Shown: piece by piece, positions 36,323-45,903 of the stretch | Layout: every line of letters begins with the position of its first letter | How positions within the stretch are numbered: the stretch's first letter is position 1 | Source: Amphiplicatus metriothermophilus | GTDB taxonomy: Bacteria > Pseudomonadota > Alphaproteobacteria > Caulobacterales > Parvularculaceae | DNA: 64,000 nucleotides | Reading direction: 5' to 3' | Assembly: GCF_900199215.1 (NCBI RefSeq) | Contig: NZ_FZQA01000004.1 | Coordinates: 62,001 to 126,000 of the forward strand | Made by a program: the position numbers and the translations under genes | The notes under the pieces: model-generated | Databases searched by the model: none | What the model was told of the DNA's origin: nothing | Seen by the model: the letters and a program-made list of their open reading frames with translations, nothing else

Positions 36323-37909
36323 TCATCGCGCCGTCTCGATCAATCTTCGAACGTCGTTTGCAAAGCTTTCAGCCGTATCGCCCAGATACAGCATGTGGCC
36401 GGACTCATAGATCCTGAATTCGACTCGATCCGCCGGAAGATCGGCCTCGGCGAGCGCGCTGCGGGCTTCCGCAGGCGTCGTCACGAGATCATAATAGCCT
36501 GAAGCGATCAATACGCGCAGTTTCGGCGTGCGGCGCATCGCCCAAGCAAGATCAACGGCGAAGCTCTGTCCTTTCTCGACGCCAGCGCGGCTCCAGTTCC
36601 ATTTTTGCAGCAGATCTTTCCACACGATGGCGCCATAGGGCCTGTCGAGCGTCACTTTCAGATCATCGCGAAGCATTTGATGGAAGGCGGCGATGAACCC
36701 AGGAACATAGCGGCCCATGGCCGGATCGTCCGCTACCGGATCGCCGCCGCTGTTCGCCAACGGCAAAGTATAACGGCTATCGTATAGTCCGATTGCGAGC
36801 CCTTCCTCCGCGAGCAGTTTTTTCGCGAACGAGGAAGCGGATAGACCGAGTTCCTCCTCAAAAGCTTCTTCGGGAAGACCTGTATACGATACCAGCGTTC
36901 GTACGACCTCGGCGCGCGCATCGCCGTCGAGCGCGCCGGCTTCCGCAGCCCGCAGGGCTTCCGCATAGCGGGTTTTCGCAAAGGCCATCGCCTCTTCATA
37001 GAAGGCTGGCAGCGAAAGGCCGCGCCGGTCGACCTTTTCATGAAACCAGGCCGTCGCGGCGAGTCCCGGCAGGACGAGCGCCGCCTCCATCGCCTTGTCT
37101 TCGGCCGCCAGCCGAGCGCCGTTCTCGCCGCGCCCTTCCAGCGTAGTTCCCAGGAGAATGACGCCGTTCACTGTAATTCCCCGCATAACCCCAGTATAGA
37201 ACGGGCCGCCCATCAGCGCGCGCGGCAGCATGGCGGCGCGCGCGCTGCCGTAGCTTTCGCCCATGATGAATTTTGGGGCGTTCCAGCGTCCGTGCTCGGT
37301 CAGCCACAACTCGATGAACTGCGCGACTGCGTTCGCATCTTCGTCGACGCCCCAGAAGTCTTCAGGCTTTCCCTTCCCGATCGCACGGCTGAAGCCCGTG
37401 CCGACAGGATCGATGAAAACAAGATCGGCGACGTCGAGCAAACTGTGAGGATTGTTCGCCACGCCAAAAGGCGGGGTGTTGCCGGGGTTCACCTCCTGGT
37501 CCAACGCCACCCGGCGCGGGCCGATCGCGCCCATATGCAGCCATAGCGATGACGAGCCCGGCCCTCCATTGAATACGAACAGCACCGGACGGGCCCGATC
37601 GGCCGGATTGGTCTTCATGTACGCAAAGGAGAAGACGCTCGCGACCGGTTCGCCGGCTAAATCGCGCAAGACGGTTTCTCCAGCGATCACGCGATAGTCG
37701 ATTCGCTCGCCGCCGATCTCGGCGACATGGTCGGTGACGATGCGCAACGGCAACGGCGCCGGCGCTTGCCGGACCGCAGCGGAGTCCTGCGCTCCGGGCG
37801 TTCCGGCCGGCGTCGCGACTTGTAAGATCTGCGGCGGCGGCCGCAGCGCTATCGCGACGATCGCAAGCGCGGCGATGAAACCCGCCGTAATTATATACGC
37901 TGGTCGCAT
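36323..37909 (-). CDS. S10-family serine carboxypeptidase (copy 2)
   Basis: 528 aa from ATG 37909, which has GGAGG six bases upstream; the frame to 38017 adds only a charged leader. An N-terminal hydrophobic signal or anchor (about 5-24) is present. Motifs are canonical: NGGPGSSSLWLHMG, FIDPVGTGFSR, catalytic Ser219 in GESYGS, Asp474 in SGYYDLVTT and His505 in ESGHMLY. It should be an active periplasmic carboxypeptidase. It is transcribed divergently from the M61-like paralogue B and converges on the TonB receptor gene. Confidence 0.9.
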   Translation of the reverse strand: MRPAYIITAGFIAALAIVAIALRPPPQILQVATPAGTPGAQDSAAVRQAPAPLPLRIVTDHVAEIGGERIDYRVIAGETVLRDLAGEPVASVFSFAYMKTNPADRARPVLFVFNGGPGSSSLWLHMGAIGPRRVALDQEVNPGNTPPFGVANNPHSLLDVADLVFIDPVGTGFSRAIGKGKPEDFWGVDEDANAVAQFIELWLTEHGRWNAPKFIMGESYGSARAAMLPRALMGGPFYTGVMRGITVNGVILLGTTLEGRGENGARLAAEDKAMEAALVLPGLAATAWFHEKVDRRGLSLPAFYEEAMAFAKTRYAEALRAAEAGALDGDARAEVVRTLVSYTGLPEEAFEEELGLSASSFAKKLLAEEGLAIGLYDSRYTLPLANSGGDPVADDPAMGRYVPGFIAAFHQMLRDDLKVTLDRPYGAIVWKDLLQKWNWSRAGVEKGQSFAVDLAWAMRRTPKLRVLIASGYYDLVTTPAEARSALAEADLPADRVEFRIYESGHMLYLGDTAESFANDVRRLIETAR

Positions 37910-38139
37910 GGGATCCTCCCTGCCCTGCCCCCGCGGCGAGCGCGGCGCCTTTCTGGGGTCGAGCCTATTCTCTCCGGCAGGATTTTTCATGCCACACGCG
38001 CCCGCCCGCATACGCATTCCGGCATATTTATGCGGAAAGCATCAGCGGTCGGTCCTAAACATGCCAGGCTTCCCGCGCCACAATCTGCCGGCTTGCGCAG
38101 ATCCAGGAGCGTACAGGGACGAAATCTCGGAGGACGTCG

Positions 38140-39858
38140 ATGCGCCGAACTGTAGACGCGATAGGACCCCTTGCAGTCGCTTTTGCGACCTGGCTTCTCG
38201 CGGCCGCCGGTCCGACTCTGGGCGCCGAAAAGTCAGGCCGCATATCGCTCCTGCTGCGCCCGCTCGTCGAAGACGGCGTCATCGAAGCGATTCGTATAGA
38301 GACGGTAATCGCAGGCGCGCTCCAGGACGAACCGCCGACGCTTGCAATCTATGGCGAATTCGGTCCGCTCAAGCGCATCGGCGCACGCGTCTCGGCGCTT
38401 TCCGCAGCAGATGCGCGTGGGCCTATCGCATTGGCGAGCGAGACCGTCGAGATTGCAACGACCCCCTTTCCGATAAGCGAAAGACGATGGCGCCTCGCAC
38501 GCGCGCCGCAAGACGAGCTTTCTTACGCATATACGGTCGTCGTCTCACGCGAAACGGCGACGGGGCCCGTCTGGGAGCTGCGCTCAGAGCCAAAAGGCGC
38601 AAGCGCCATGGGCGCAGGCTTCCTGGTTCTTCCAATCGGGACAGATCCTTATACGGTTGAAATTACATGGGATCTGAGCGCCCTGCCTGATGGCGCGCAG
38701 GCGCTGACGAGTTTTCCCCCTTCCGGCGGGCGAAGACCCGAGCCGCTCGACCGTCTGCGCCGGACCTTTTTCATGGCGGGCCTGCTAACCACATGGCCCG
38801 AAGATCTCGAAAAGGCCGGAGCCTTCCGCGCGGCCTCGACTGCTGAAGGCGCGATCGATCAGAAAGCGTTACTCGCCTGGTCGAAGCGAACCTATGACGC
38901 CTTCCTCGATTTTTTCGACGCGCCGAGCGAACCGCCATTCACGATCTTTGTTCGTGAAAATCCCTTCGGCGGCTCGGGCGGCGGCGCTGCGCCTGAAGCG
39001 TTGATGTCCACCATGTCGCGCGACACGTCCCTCGAAGAGATGGATTTTCTGATAGCGCACGAGATTGCGCATGTGTTTCTTGCGGGGCTTGCTGACGCCG
39101 GCTCATGGTTCAACGAAGGACTCGCCGTTCATTATCAGCGGCGCGTTCCCTTCATGGCGGGACTTATCGGACCGGAGCAATTCATCGCCGACGTCAACGA
39201 TACGGCGCGGCGCTACTACGCCAATGTCCGCAACCGCTTGCCGATGGAGGAGGCCGAAGCCCTGTTCTGGTCTGACGCGCGTGGGCGCATTCTACCATAC
39301 GATCGCGGCGCCTTTTATTTCGCGTCGGTCGACGCCAAGCTCAAAGCGGCGACCGACGGCGCACGCGGCCTCGACGACGTCCTGCGCGAAATGCTCGTGC
39401 GTAAACGCCAAGGGGAGAGGATGGATGTCGAAACGTATCTCGCGATTCTTGAGCGCGATCTTGGAGAAGCTGCGCGCACCGATCATGCTGCAATGATGTC
39501 CGGCGCCATGATCGTTCCGCCCTCGGATGCGTTCGGCGCGTGTTTCCGACGCACGGCCTTCGACGCGCCCGCTTTCGAACTCGGCTTCGACATTGCAAGC
39601 CTGATGACGCCCCCGAGAGTCATAAAAGGGCTTGATCCCGACTCTCCTGCGGCGCGCGCCGGCTTGCGCGAAGGCGACGTCGTTATCAATCCGATGGTGC
39701 TCGACGCCGTACAAGGAGAACCGTCGAAACTGCTGACATTGAAGATAGACCGAGGCGGCGAAATCGCCGAAATCGCTTTCAGGCCGGAGGGAGCGGCGCG
39801 TCGAAGCTATCGCTGGGTTCGCGACGCGGGCGTTCCCGACTCGGCGTGCCGACGCTGA
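38140..39858 (+). CDS. M61-like metallopeptidase with C-terminal PDZ (paralogue B)
   Basis: 572 aa with a signal peptide (about 1-28). GGAGGAC precedes the ATG. Its beta-rich N-terminal domain matches paralogue A at 29653 in order and spacing (LLLRPL, GAGFLVLP, ITWDLSA). The catalytic site is HEIAH at 307-311 with Glu at about 326 (WFNEGLAVHY). After AFGACFRR comes a PDZ domain (about 490-560, DPDSPAARAGLREGDVV), then the shared end PDSACRR. M61 peptidases cleave N-terminal or internal sites; location here is periplasmic. It ends directly against the convergent cyclodeaminase gene with no spacer. Confidence 0.78.
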   Translation: MRRTVDAIGPLAVAFATWLLAAAGPTLGAEKSGRISLLLRPLVEDGVIEAIRIETVIAGALQDEPPTLAIYGEFGPLKRIGARVSALSAADARGPIALASETVEIATTPFPISERRWRLARAPQDELSYAYTVVVSRETATGPVWELRSEPKGASAMGAGFLVLPIGTDPYTVEITWDLSALPDGAQALTSFPPSGGRRPEPLDRLRRTFFMAGLLTTWPEDLEKAGAFRAASTAEGAIDQKALLAWSKRTYDAFLDFFDAPSEPPFTIFVRENPFGGSGGGAAPEALMSTMSRDTSLEEMDFLIAHEIAHVFLAGLADAGSWFNEGLAVHYQRRVPFMAGLIGPEQFIADVNDTARRYYANVRNRLPMEEAEALFWSDARGRILPYDRGAFYFASVDAKLKAATDGARGLDDVLREMLVRKRQGERMDVETYLAILERDLGEAARTDHAAMMSGAMIVPPSDAFGACFRRTAFDAPAFELGFDIASLMTPPRVIKGLDPDSPAARAGLREGDVVINPMVLDAVQGEPSKLLTLKIDRGGEIAEIAFRPEGAARRSYRWVRDAGVPDSACRR

Positions 39859-40821
39859 TCAACGCCGGCTCATTTCGCCTGCAATGTCCTGGTAGATCGC
39901 CCAGGCCGCGGCGAGATCCTGCGCCACATGACCGAGCGATTTATAGACCGTGATTTCCTCACGCATTTGACGGCCTTTGATGCGGCCGGCGAAGACTTCG
40001 CCGATCTCGCCGGCGATGTGGTCGTCGTCTACAAGTCCCGCTTCCTTCGCCCGCAGAAACTCGGCGCCTTGGGCAAGCGCGCCTGCGCGCGAATCAACGA
40101 AGAATCGCGACATGGCCACGAGCGCGTTGTCCACTTCCGTCGGGCCGGCATAGCTCGATCCGACGACGTTGACGTGAGCGCCCGCCGCAAGCCATGCGCC
40201 TTCCAGAACCGGTTCCTGCGCCGACGTCACGGTGCATACGATGTCGGCCCCGCGCGCCGCCGCGCGCGCGCTGTCGACCGGAGTCGCCGGGCAGTCCAGC
40301 GTCTCGCAGAGATGCTCCGCAAGCGCCTCGGCTCGCTCGCGACGCCGCCCCCAGATCGTGATGGAGGATAGTCTTCTCACCCGCGCGATCGCCTGGGCAT
40401 GTTCGCGCGCCTGCTCGCCATATCCCAGAAGGGCCAGCCGGCCCGCATCAGGCCGCGCCAGCGCGTCTGTCGCTGCGGCGCTCGCCGCAGCGGTCCTGAT
40501 CGCGGTCAGGGCGGAGGCGTCGACGATCGCGACCGGCGCGCCGTCTTCCGGATCGAACAATGCGACAATTCCTTGATGCGACGAACGGCCTTTTTCGAAA
40601 TTCTCCGGCGTGATGCTGATGAGCTTGGCCCCGAACACGGCGTGTTCCCCCATCGCGCCGGGCATGATTCCGAGCAGCCGGCCGGCGCCCAGCGGCAGGA
40701 TCGAGCGCAAAAGCTGACGGGTTTCTCCTATGGAGAAGGCGATCATCGCCTCACGCATCAGCGGGATGCACCGTTCGAAGGTAAGACGCTTTCGCACTTC
40801 TTCGCCGTCGATGAACAGCAT
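39859..40821 (-). CDS. ornithine cyclodeaminase/mu-crystallin family enzyme
   Basis: 320 aa from ATG 40821 (MLFIDGEEVRKRL), with AAGGAAG just upstream; the longer frame adds a basic leader. The Rossmann nucleotide site is LALLGYGEQAREHAQA, and the active-site region reads ALTAIRTAAASAAAT. Family members are NAD(P)-dependent and include ornithine cyclodeaminase, alanine dehydrogenase and ketimine or opine-type reductases, so the precise reaction is open. It follows the amidohydrolase gene by 16 bases on the same strand. A role in amino-acid catabolism fits the locus. Confidence 0.85.
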   Translation of the reverse strand: MLFIDGEEVRKRLTFERCIPLMREAMIAFSIGETRQLLRSILPLGAGRLLGIMPGAMGEHAVFGAKLISITPENFEKGRSSHQGIVALFDPEDGAPVAIVDASALTAIRTAAASAAATDALARPDAGRLALLGYGEQAREHAQAIARVRRLSSITIWGRRRERAEALAEHLCETLDCPATPVDSARAAARGADIVCTVTSAQEPVLEGAWLAAGAHVNVVGSSYAGPTEVDNALVAMSRFFVDSRAGALAQGAEFLRAKEAGLVDDDHIAGEIGEVFAGRIKGRQMREEITVYKSLGHVAQDLAAAWAIYQDIAGEMSRR

Positions 40822-40837
40822 GCGCTTCCTTTCGCGC

Positions 40838-42892
40838 TTATGGCCAGGCAACAGGCGGAGGGGACGCAAAGGGCCTGATTGCGAGCGCTTCATATATCTC
40901 GCTCGGGAAATAAACCATGCCCCCGCGCGACACTAGCCGAACCTGACGGATCGCGCTTATATCAGCCAGCGGATCAGCCTGTATCAGGAAAAAGTCTGCA
41001 TATTTCCCTTTTTCGATAGATCCGAAGGCTTGGTCGCGACCGAGATATTCGTCGCAGGCCAGAGTCGCCAATCGCAACGCCTCGGCGTTCGAAAGCCCCG
41101 CCTTGACGTAAAGCTCGATCTCGCGATGCACGCTCACGCCGGAACCATCGTCGGTTCCGGGCAGCAGCTGCACGCCGTTCTCATTCAGAAGCGCGAGCGT
41201 GTCGAGCAGTGCGGCGAAGGCTCGCCGATATTCCGCATCGACGTCCGGTTCATCCAGCGACACGAAGCTGCGTTTACGATAACGCTGATAGCCGATCGGC
41301 ATGTGGTCGAGATAAGGGGCGTCCGCCTCGGAAACTTCCCCGGCGCGGCTCAACAGCAGCCTCTCCAGAATCACGGCGGTCGTATCGAGCGCTACGCCAT
41401 GTTGCTTCATCAGCGCGATCGTGCGACGCACCGGCGCCGAGTCGAGGTCGAGACTGGCCGCGCGCCGCATGGCGGTGAGTCTTAGCGGCGTGCGCGTGTC
41501 CTCGCCTTCTCTAATAAGCCAGCCCAACATGAGCTGGTTGACATGAGCGATATCGTCATAACCTGCGAGGATCGCCTCGTCCGGCGACATGAACGCCGGA
41601 ACATGGCCGGTCACGCCAAGTCCGAGACGCTTGGCCTCCGCCGCGATCGGCTTTACCCATTCGGGCTTTATGGAATTGTAGATCTTGATCTGAAAATAAC
41701 CGTGCGCAGCATACCGGCGCACTGCATCGAGCGCAGCTTGCAGCGAGTCGGCGATTACGCCGACGCGTACGGAATGCTCGCTCCGCCCCTCGATCATGCC
41801 GTTCGGAATGATGCGCGGGCCTGCGAGCGCGCCGGCCTCTGTGCGCCCGATGATATCAAGCAGCCTCTCCTGATCGTTTCCCTGATCGCGCGTCGTGGTG
41901 ACGCCGGCGGCCAGATAGAACAAGCCCGACCACAGACTCGTATGCGAATGCATGTCGTGAAGGCCGGGCACGAGGACTCCTCCTTCCGCGTCGATGACGG
42001 TCTCGTCGGGTCCTGGCGCGCCAAGCCCGCCTTCATAATCGACGACCGTAATCTTCTCGCCGTGGACGACTATCGCAGCCGGCCCCTTAATCGCGCCGCT
42101 CTTCGGATCGAAAACGCGCGCGTTGACGTAACGCACGGGCCCCATAAAGCGGCGGGCGAGCCGTTGCTGCAAGTCCGCTGCTCGCGCCCTGGTCAGCGTC
42201 TCGAACAGCTCTGCAAGACGCTCATGCTGATCCTCGAAGCCTTCGCGCACGACCATGCTGCGCGCGCCGAGCTCCGCCGCAAGACGCCCCGCGTCGTCGA
42301 TCATTATGAAGGCCGGATGCAGATCGACGCCGCTGAGCGCAAACAGCCGCACGCGAATCGCGGCGAGTCCTTCGCCAAGCCATTCGCGGCCGAGTTCTTC
42401 CAGCCTCAACGCTCCGCCGGGCAGCGTCGCGAGCTCGCGCGCGCCGCTTTCCAAAAGCGCGTTCGCATAAAGACCGGCGGACCAGGGGCTCGCATCATTG
42501 GCGACGTATAACGCCGGCGCGGACGTCTTAATCTCGCCTGCGTCGGCCTGACTGCGCCAGCGCGCCCTGCCATCGCGCCATTCATAAAGTTCGTCTACAG
42601 CGCCGCCGAAGGCTGTCTTTCCCTGAATCGTCCAGCGCAGCGGCACGCCTTTTCTGTTCAGTTCGATCCGTTCACTAATGGTTGGCCCGCGGCCATTGTT
42701 TCTGACGACGTATTCGATTTCGATGGCGCGCCCGTCGATTACGGCTTCAAGAAAACCCACTTTTTCCCCGCCCGCGATCACGGAATAGCGCAGGGTCTCC
42801 GCGGCTCGGGCCGCTGGACCTCCGGTCGCGATCGTCGCAATCAGCGCCGTCGCAATCATGATGCGGGCGCCCGTGCGCAAAGCCTCATTCAT
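40838..42892 (-). CDS. exported amidohydrolase (imidazolonepropionase-like) with extra N-terminal domain
   Basis: 684 aa. ATG 42892 is chosen over TTG 42898; AAGGGA lies upstream. A signal peptide (about 1-32) leads to a beta-rich N-terminal domain (about 35-255) with no recognised name. The amidohydrolase barrel (about 260-660) has metal ligands in GLHDMHSHTS, a possible bridging Lys in FQIKIYNS, His in TGHVPAF and DIAHVN, and Asp in PGTDDGSG. Related enzymes hydrolyse Xaa-Pro dipeptides, cyclic imides or other amides. It is in line with an S10 gene upstream and the cyclodeaminase downstream, suggesting sequential steps. Confidence 0.85.
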   Translation of the reverse strand: MNEALRTGARIMIATALIATIATGGPAARAAETLRYSVIAGGEKVGFLEAVIDGRAIEIEYVVRNNGRGPTISERIELNRKGVPLRWTIQGKTAFGGAVDELYEWRDGRARWRSQADAGEIKTSAPALYVANDASPWSAGLYANALLESGARELATLPGGALRLEELGREWLGEGLAAIRVRLFALSGVDLHPAFIMIDDAGRLAAELGARSMVVREGFEDQHERLAELFETLTRARAADLQQRLARRFMGPVRYVNARVFDPKSGAIKGPAAIVVHGEKITVVDYEGGLGAPGPDETVIDAEGGVLVPGLHDMHSHTSLWSGLFYLAAGVTTTRDQGNDQERLLDIIGRTEAGALAGPRIIPNGMIEGRSEHSVRVGVIADSLQAALDAVRRYAAHGYFQIKIYNSIKPEWVKPIAAEAKRLGLGVTGHVPAFMSPDEAILAGYDDIAHVNQLMLGWLIREGEDTRTPLRLTAMRRAASLDLDSAPVRRTIALMKQHGVALDTTAVILERLLLSRAGEVSEADAPYLDHMPIGYQRYRKRSFVSLDEPDVDAEYRRAFAALLDTLALLNENGVQLLPGTDDGSGVSVHREIELYVKAGLSNAEALRLATLACDEYLGRDQAFGSIEKGKYADFFLIQADPLADISAIRQVRLVSRGGMVYFPSEIYEALAIRPFASPPPVAWP

Positions 42893-42927
42893 CTTCAATC
42901 GTCCCTTCGCATTTCGATTCCGGCCGT

Positions 42928-44463
42928 TCAGTTCGCGTCGGCCTGCGCCGCGGCCCTGTACGCCATGTCGCGAAGGCGCGCTGAGAGAGCGGCGCGATCT
43001 TTCTCATTCTCGTAAGGCGAATGCCCGCCTTCGAAAGCCGCCATTTCCACCCTGTCGAGCGGCAGCCCGCCATGAGTCAGAGCGTATCGTTGCGCGAGCA
43101 TCGGCGTGGCCAAGTCGTAATACCCGCTCGCCAACAAGACGCGCAGGCGCGGTTTTTTTTCCATTAATGCGGCGATATTCGGCGTGAGATTGAAATAGGC
43201 CTGCGGCCCGGTCTCTTCCGGGCGCCAGTTCCAGCTGAAATTCACATCGAGGGTGAGCGAATAGTAATCGCGACCGGTCTCGACATCGAGCTCCTCGCGA
43301 AAATACTCGGCCGCCCACGGCGCCTTGATGACATTGCTCTCGCCGAGGCCAAGCGCCGGATCATTCGCCGCAGGCGGTCGGCCGGATCTGTCAGGTTCTG
43401 CGGCTTTCTCGGCTGTCACGCGCGTGTCGAGACGACCCACGATCTTGTTTTCATCCGCTAACAGCGTTTCCAGAAAAAGCTGCGTGTCGACGCGCAGCTT
43501 TTCAGATTCGATGACGGCAGTCGGCAGACCGATCAGCCGCGCAATTTTCTCGGCCATGCGCTTGCGGCGACGCTCGGGCAGCGCCGCCCCCTCCTGGAGA
43601 GCGGACGCATACTCGCCTTGCGCGAAGGCGCGCGCCTTCTCCCAGACCTCGCTCGCCGTCACGCCGGGATCGCCGGATCGCCCATGAAACCACGCCGTCG
43701 TCGCCATGGAGGGCAGACTGAAGATGTAAGGCAGGTCGTTTCCCTGCGTGACCGCATTCGCGCTTCTGTCCGTCACTGGAGAAATAAGAACCAGCCCGAC
43801 GACGTTAAGCTCGTGCATGTCTTTCGCCATCCGCGCGAGACGGAGGCCGCCGTAGCTTTGGCCAACGACAATAACCGGCGCGTTTGATCGTTCATTCTCG
43901 CGCAGCCATTCTCGAATGAGCGTCAGCGCTGCGCGCGCGTCTCCGTCCACGCTCCAGTAGGGCTCGCCGCCGCCCTCGCGCAACGGCCGGCTGAAGCCCG
44001 TTCCGACAGGATCGATGAAGACGAGATCGGCGACGTCTATAGGGCTATGCGGATTGTCCTTTATTCGCGTAGACCCGGTTCCTTCGCGCGAACGCAGGCG
44101 CGGGCCGAAGGCGTCGAAATGCAAGGGAGAGGAGGACGCGCCGGGCCCGCCGTTGAACAGGAAAATCACCGGGCGCGTCGTCCTATCGCCTACGCCCTCA
44201 CGCACATAGCTGGTCGCGGAGATGGTCGCCTGCGCGGTTCCCATCTCGTCTTTCAGAACGGCCTCCGCCCATCGCGCCGTATAGACGATCTCCTTGTCTT
44301 TCAGGCGCAGGCTGTGTCGAGCCGAGCCAGGCGGAACCAGCGATTCCGCGACCAGCGTCGGTTCCGGACGCGGCGCGGCAGACGCCGCCTTCGTATCCGG
44401 GGCGGGCGACAGCCCCGCGACGAGAATCGTTGCCGCGAGCGCGCAAACCGACGACTTGATCAT
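42928..44463 (-). CDS. S10-family serine carboxypeptidase (copy 3)
   Basis: 511 aa with a signal peptide (about 1-26). Canonical motifs: NGGPGASSSPLHFDAFGP, FIDPVGTGFSR, catalytic Ser203 in GQSYGG, Asp450 in SGYYDLATP and His481 in EGGHSPY. Ser-Asp-His numbering is nearly identical to copy 1, consistent with a shared family architecture. It is first in a minus-strand set with the amidohydrolase (35-base gap) and the cyclodeaminase. It should be a periplasmic carboxypeptidase. Confidence 0.9.
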   Translation of the reverse strand: MIKSSVCALAATILVAGLSPAPDTKAASAAPRPEPTLVAESLVPPGSARHSLRLKDKEIVYTARWAEAVLKDEMGTAQATISATSYVREGVGDRTTRPVIFLFNGGPGASSSPLHFDAFGPRLRSREGTGSTRIKDNPHSPIDVADLVFIDPVGTGFSRPLREGGGEPYWSVDGDARAALTLIREWLRENERSNAPVIVVGQSYGGLRLARMAKDMHELNVVGLVLISPVTDRSANAVTQGNDLPYIFSLPSMATTAWFHGRSGDPGVTASEVWEKARAFAQGEYASALQEGAALPERRRKRMAEKIARLIGLPTAVIESEKLRVDTQLFLETLLADENKIVGRLDTRVTAEKAAEPDRSGRPPAANDPALGLGESNVIKAPWAAEYFREELDVETGRDYYSLTLDVNFSWNWRPEETGPQAYFNLTPNIAALMEKKPRLRVLLASGYYDLATPMLAQRYALTHGGLPLDRVEMAAFEGGHSPYENEKDRAALSARLRDMAYRAAAQADAN

Positions 44464-44676
44464 CGCGAGCCAGCCTCATTGCGTCAGGGATGTAATATCG
44501 CGCGCGGAGGAACAATTCATGCCTGTATGGAGAGGCGCGACGGCTTTATTGGATTGATAATGCACGGCGCAGAGAACAGCCGCGCAATTCTATGCGCCTT
44601 TTACCGCCCGCCGGGCCGCATGAAAACGACTTTTGCGCGCGCCCTGATACATTAGCCGAGCACGAAGGAGCCGCCG

Positions 44677-45903
44677 ATGCGTTTGACCAGACGAAACCTG
44701 CTCGCCGCGGCTGGAACCGCGCCCCTTTCAGGCCTTGCCCGCACGGCGCGCGCGCAGCCGCCGCGCGCGCTGCCGGACAAGGATTCCTTTGCGCTTTCCG
44801 ACGTCGTTTATCTCGACTCGGGTTCGCAGCATCCGATCAGCCTTGCTGCGAAAACCGAGATCGACGCCTACTTCGCCAAGCGGATGCTCGATCCGGCGGC
44901 GGCCGAGTACGAACTAGACGAGCGCGGCCCCATCGAAAAATTCGCGCGTCTCGTGAATGCGGACCCGGCGGAAATAGCCTATGTGCAAAGCACGACAGCG
45001 GGCGAGCATATCGTCGTCAAATCTCTCGGCCTTCCCGAATCGGGCGGGCGCATCGTCGTGGACACGCTGCATTTTTTCGGCTCGCTGCCGCTTTACGAAG
45101 AAATGGCCCGCCGCGGCGCGACAGTCGCCTGGGTGCGCGCCCGCGAGGGGCGTATTCCGCTTGAGGACATTCGCAAAGCGATCACGCCCGACACCCGGCT
45201 CGTATCGCTTTCGCTGGTCTCGACGATCAACGGTTTCGAACATGATTTGAAAGCCGTCTGCGACATCGCTCACGAACATGGCGCATATGTGTACGCCGAT
45301 ATCGTTCACGCCGCCGGGTGCATTCCAGTCGATCTTCGCGCAAGCGGCGTCGATTTCGCCGCTTGCGCGACCTACAAATGGCTGATGGGCGAGTTCGGAC
45401 TCGGATTCCTCTATGCGCGCAAGGACGTCCAGCCGGCGCTCAAACGGGTGAATTCCGGCTATTATGGACTCGGCGCCTTTCAGTCCCATATTTATCCGCT
45501 CGATCCGCCCGGCGAAAGAATCGTCGAGTACGCTTTCCGCGACGACGCTACCGGTCTGTTCGCCATCGGCACGCGCGCCCACGCGGTGATCGCTGCGCTC
45601 AATAAATCTCTCGATTATATTCTTGCGCTTGAGCCGACGACCATACAGGCATATGTGCAGCCGATGATCGACCGCCTGAAGGAAGAACTGCCGCGACGCG
45701 GATATGATCTAATGACTCCGCGCGAATCGAGAACGCCTCTCGTCGCATTCGCGCTGGCGGACGCTCGCGGGACGCTCGGCCCCAGTCTCAAGCAGGCCCG
45801 CACGAGCGTCACGCTCTCCAGAAACCGCTTCCGAATCTCCCCGTCGGTGTTCAACGATATGGACGATATCGAGCATCTCCTCGCCGCCCTTCCCCGGCCC
45901 TGA
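44677..45903 (+). CDS. Tat-exported class V aminotransferase-fold PLP enzyme
   Basis: 408 aa. AAGGAG precedes the ATG by seven bases. The N-terminus is a twin-arginine signal (LTRRNLLAAAGTAPLSGLA, then ARAQ), so the folded cofactor-loaded enzyme should be exported. The fold-type I class V core has STTAGEHIV, YADIVHAAG and the PLP-lysine in CATYKWLMG. It resembles isopenicillin-N-epimerase, cysteine-desulfurase and kynureninase-like enzymes; a periplasmic location argues for epimerase or lyase chemistry on peptides or amino acids rather than Fe-S assembly. It diverges from S10 copy 3. Confidence 0.82.
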   Translation: MRLTRRNLLAAAGTAPLSGLARTARAQPPRALPDKDSFALSDVVYLDSGSQHPISLAAKTEIDAYFAKRMLDPAAAEYELDERGPIEKFARLVNADPAEIAYVQSTTAGEHIVVKSLGLPESGGRIVVDTLHFFGSLPLYEEMARRGATVAWVRAREGRIPLEDIRKAITPDTRLVSLSLVSTINGFEHDLKAVCDIAHEHGAYVYADIVHAAGCIPVDLRASGVDFAACATYKWLMGEFGLGFLYARKDVQPALKRVNSGYYGLGAFQSHIYPLDPPGERIVEYAFRDDATGLFAIGTRAHAVIAALNKSLDYILALEPTTIQAYVQPMIDRLKEELPRRGYDLMTPRESRTPLVAFALADARGTLGPSLKQARTSVTLSRNRFRISPSVFNDMDDIEHLLAALPRP

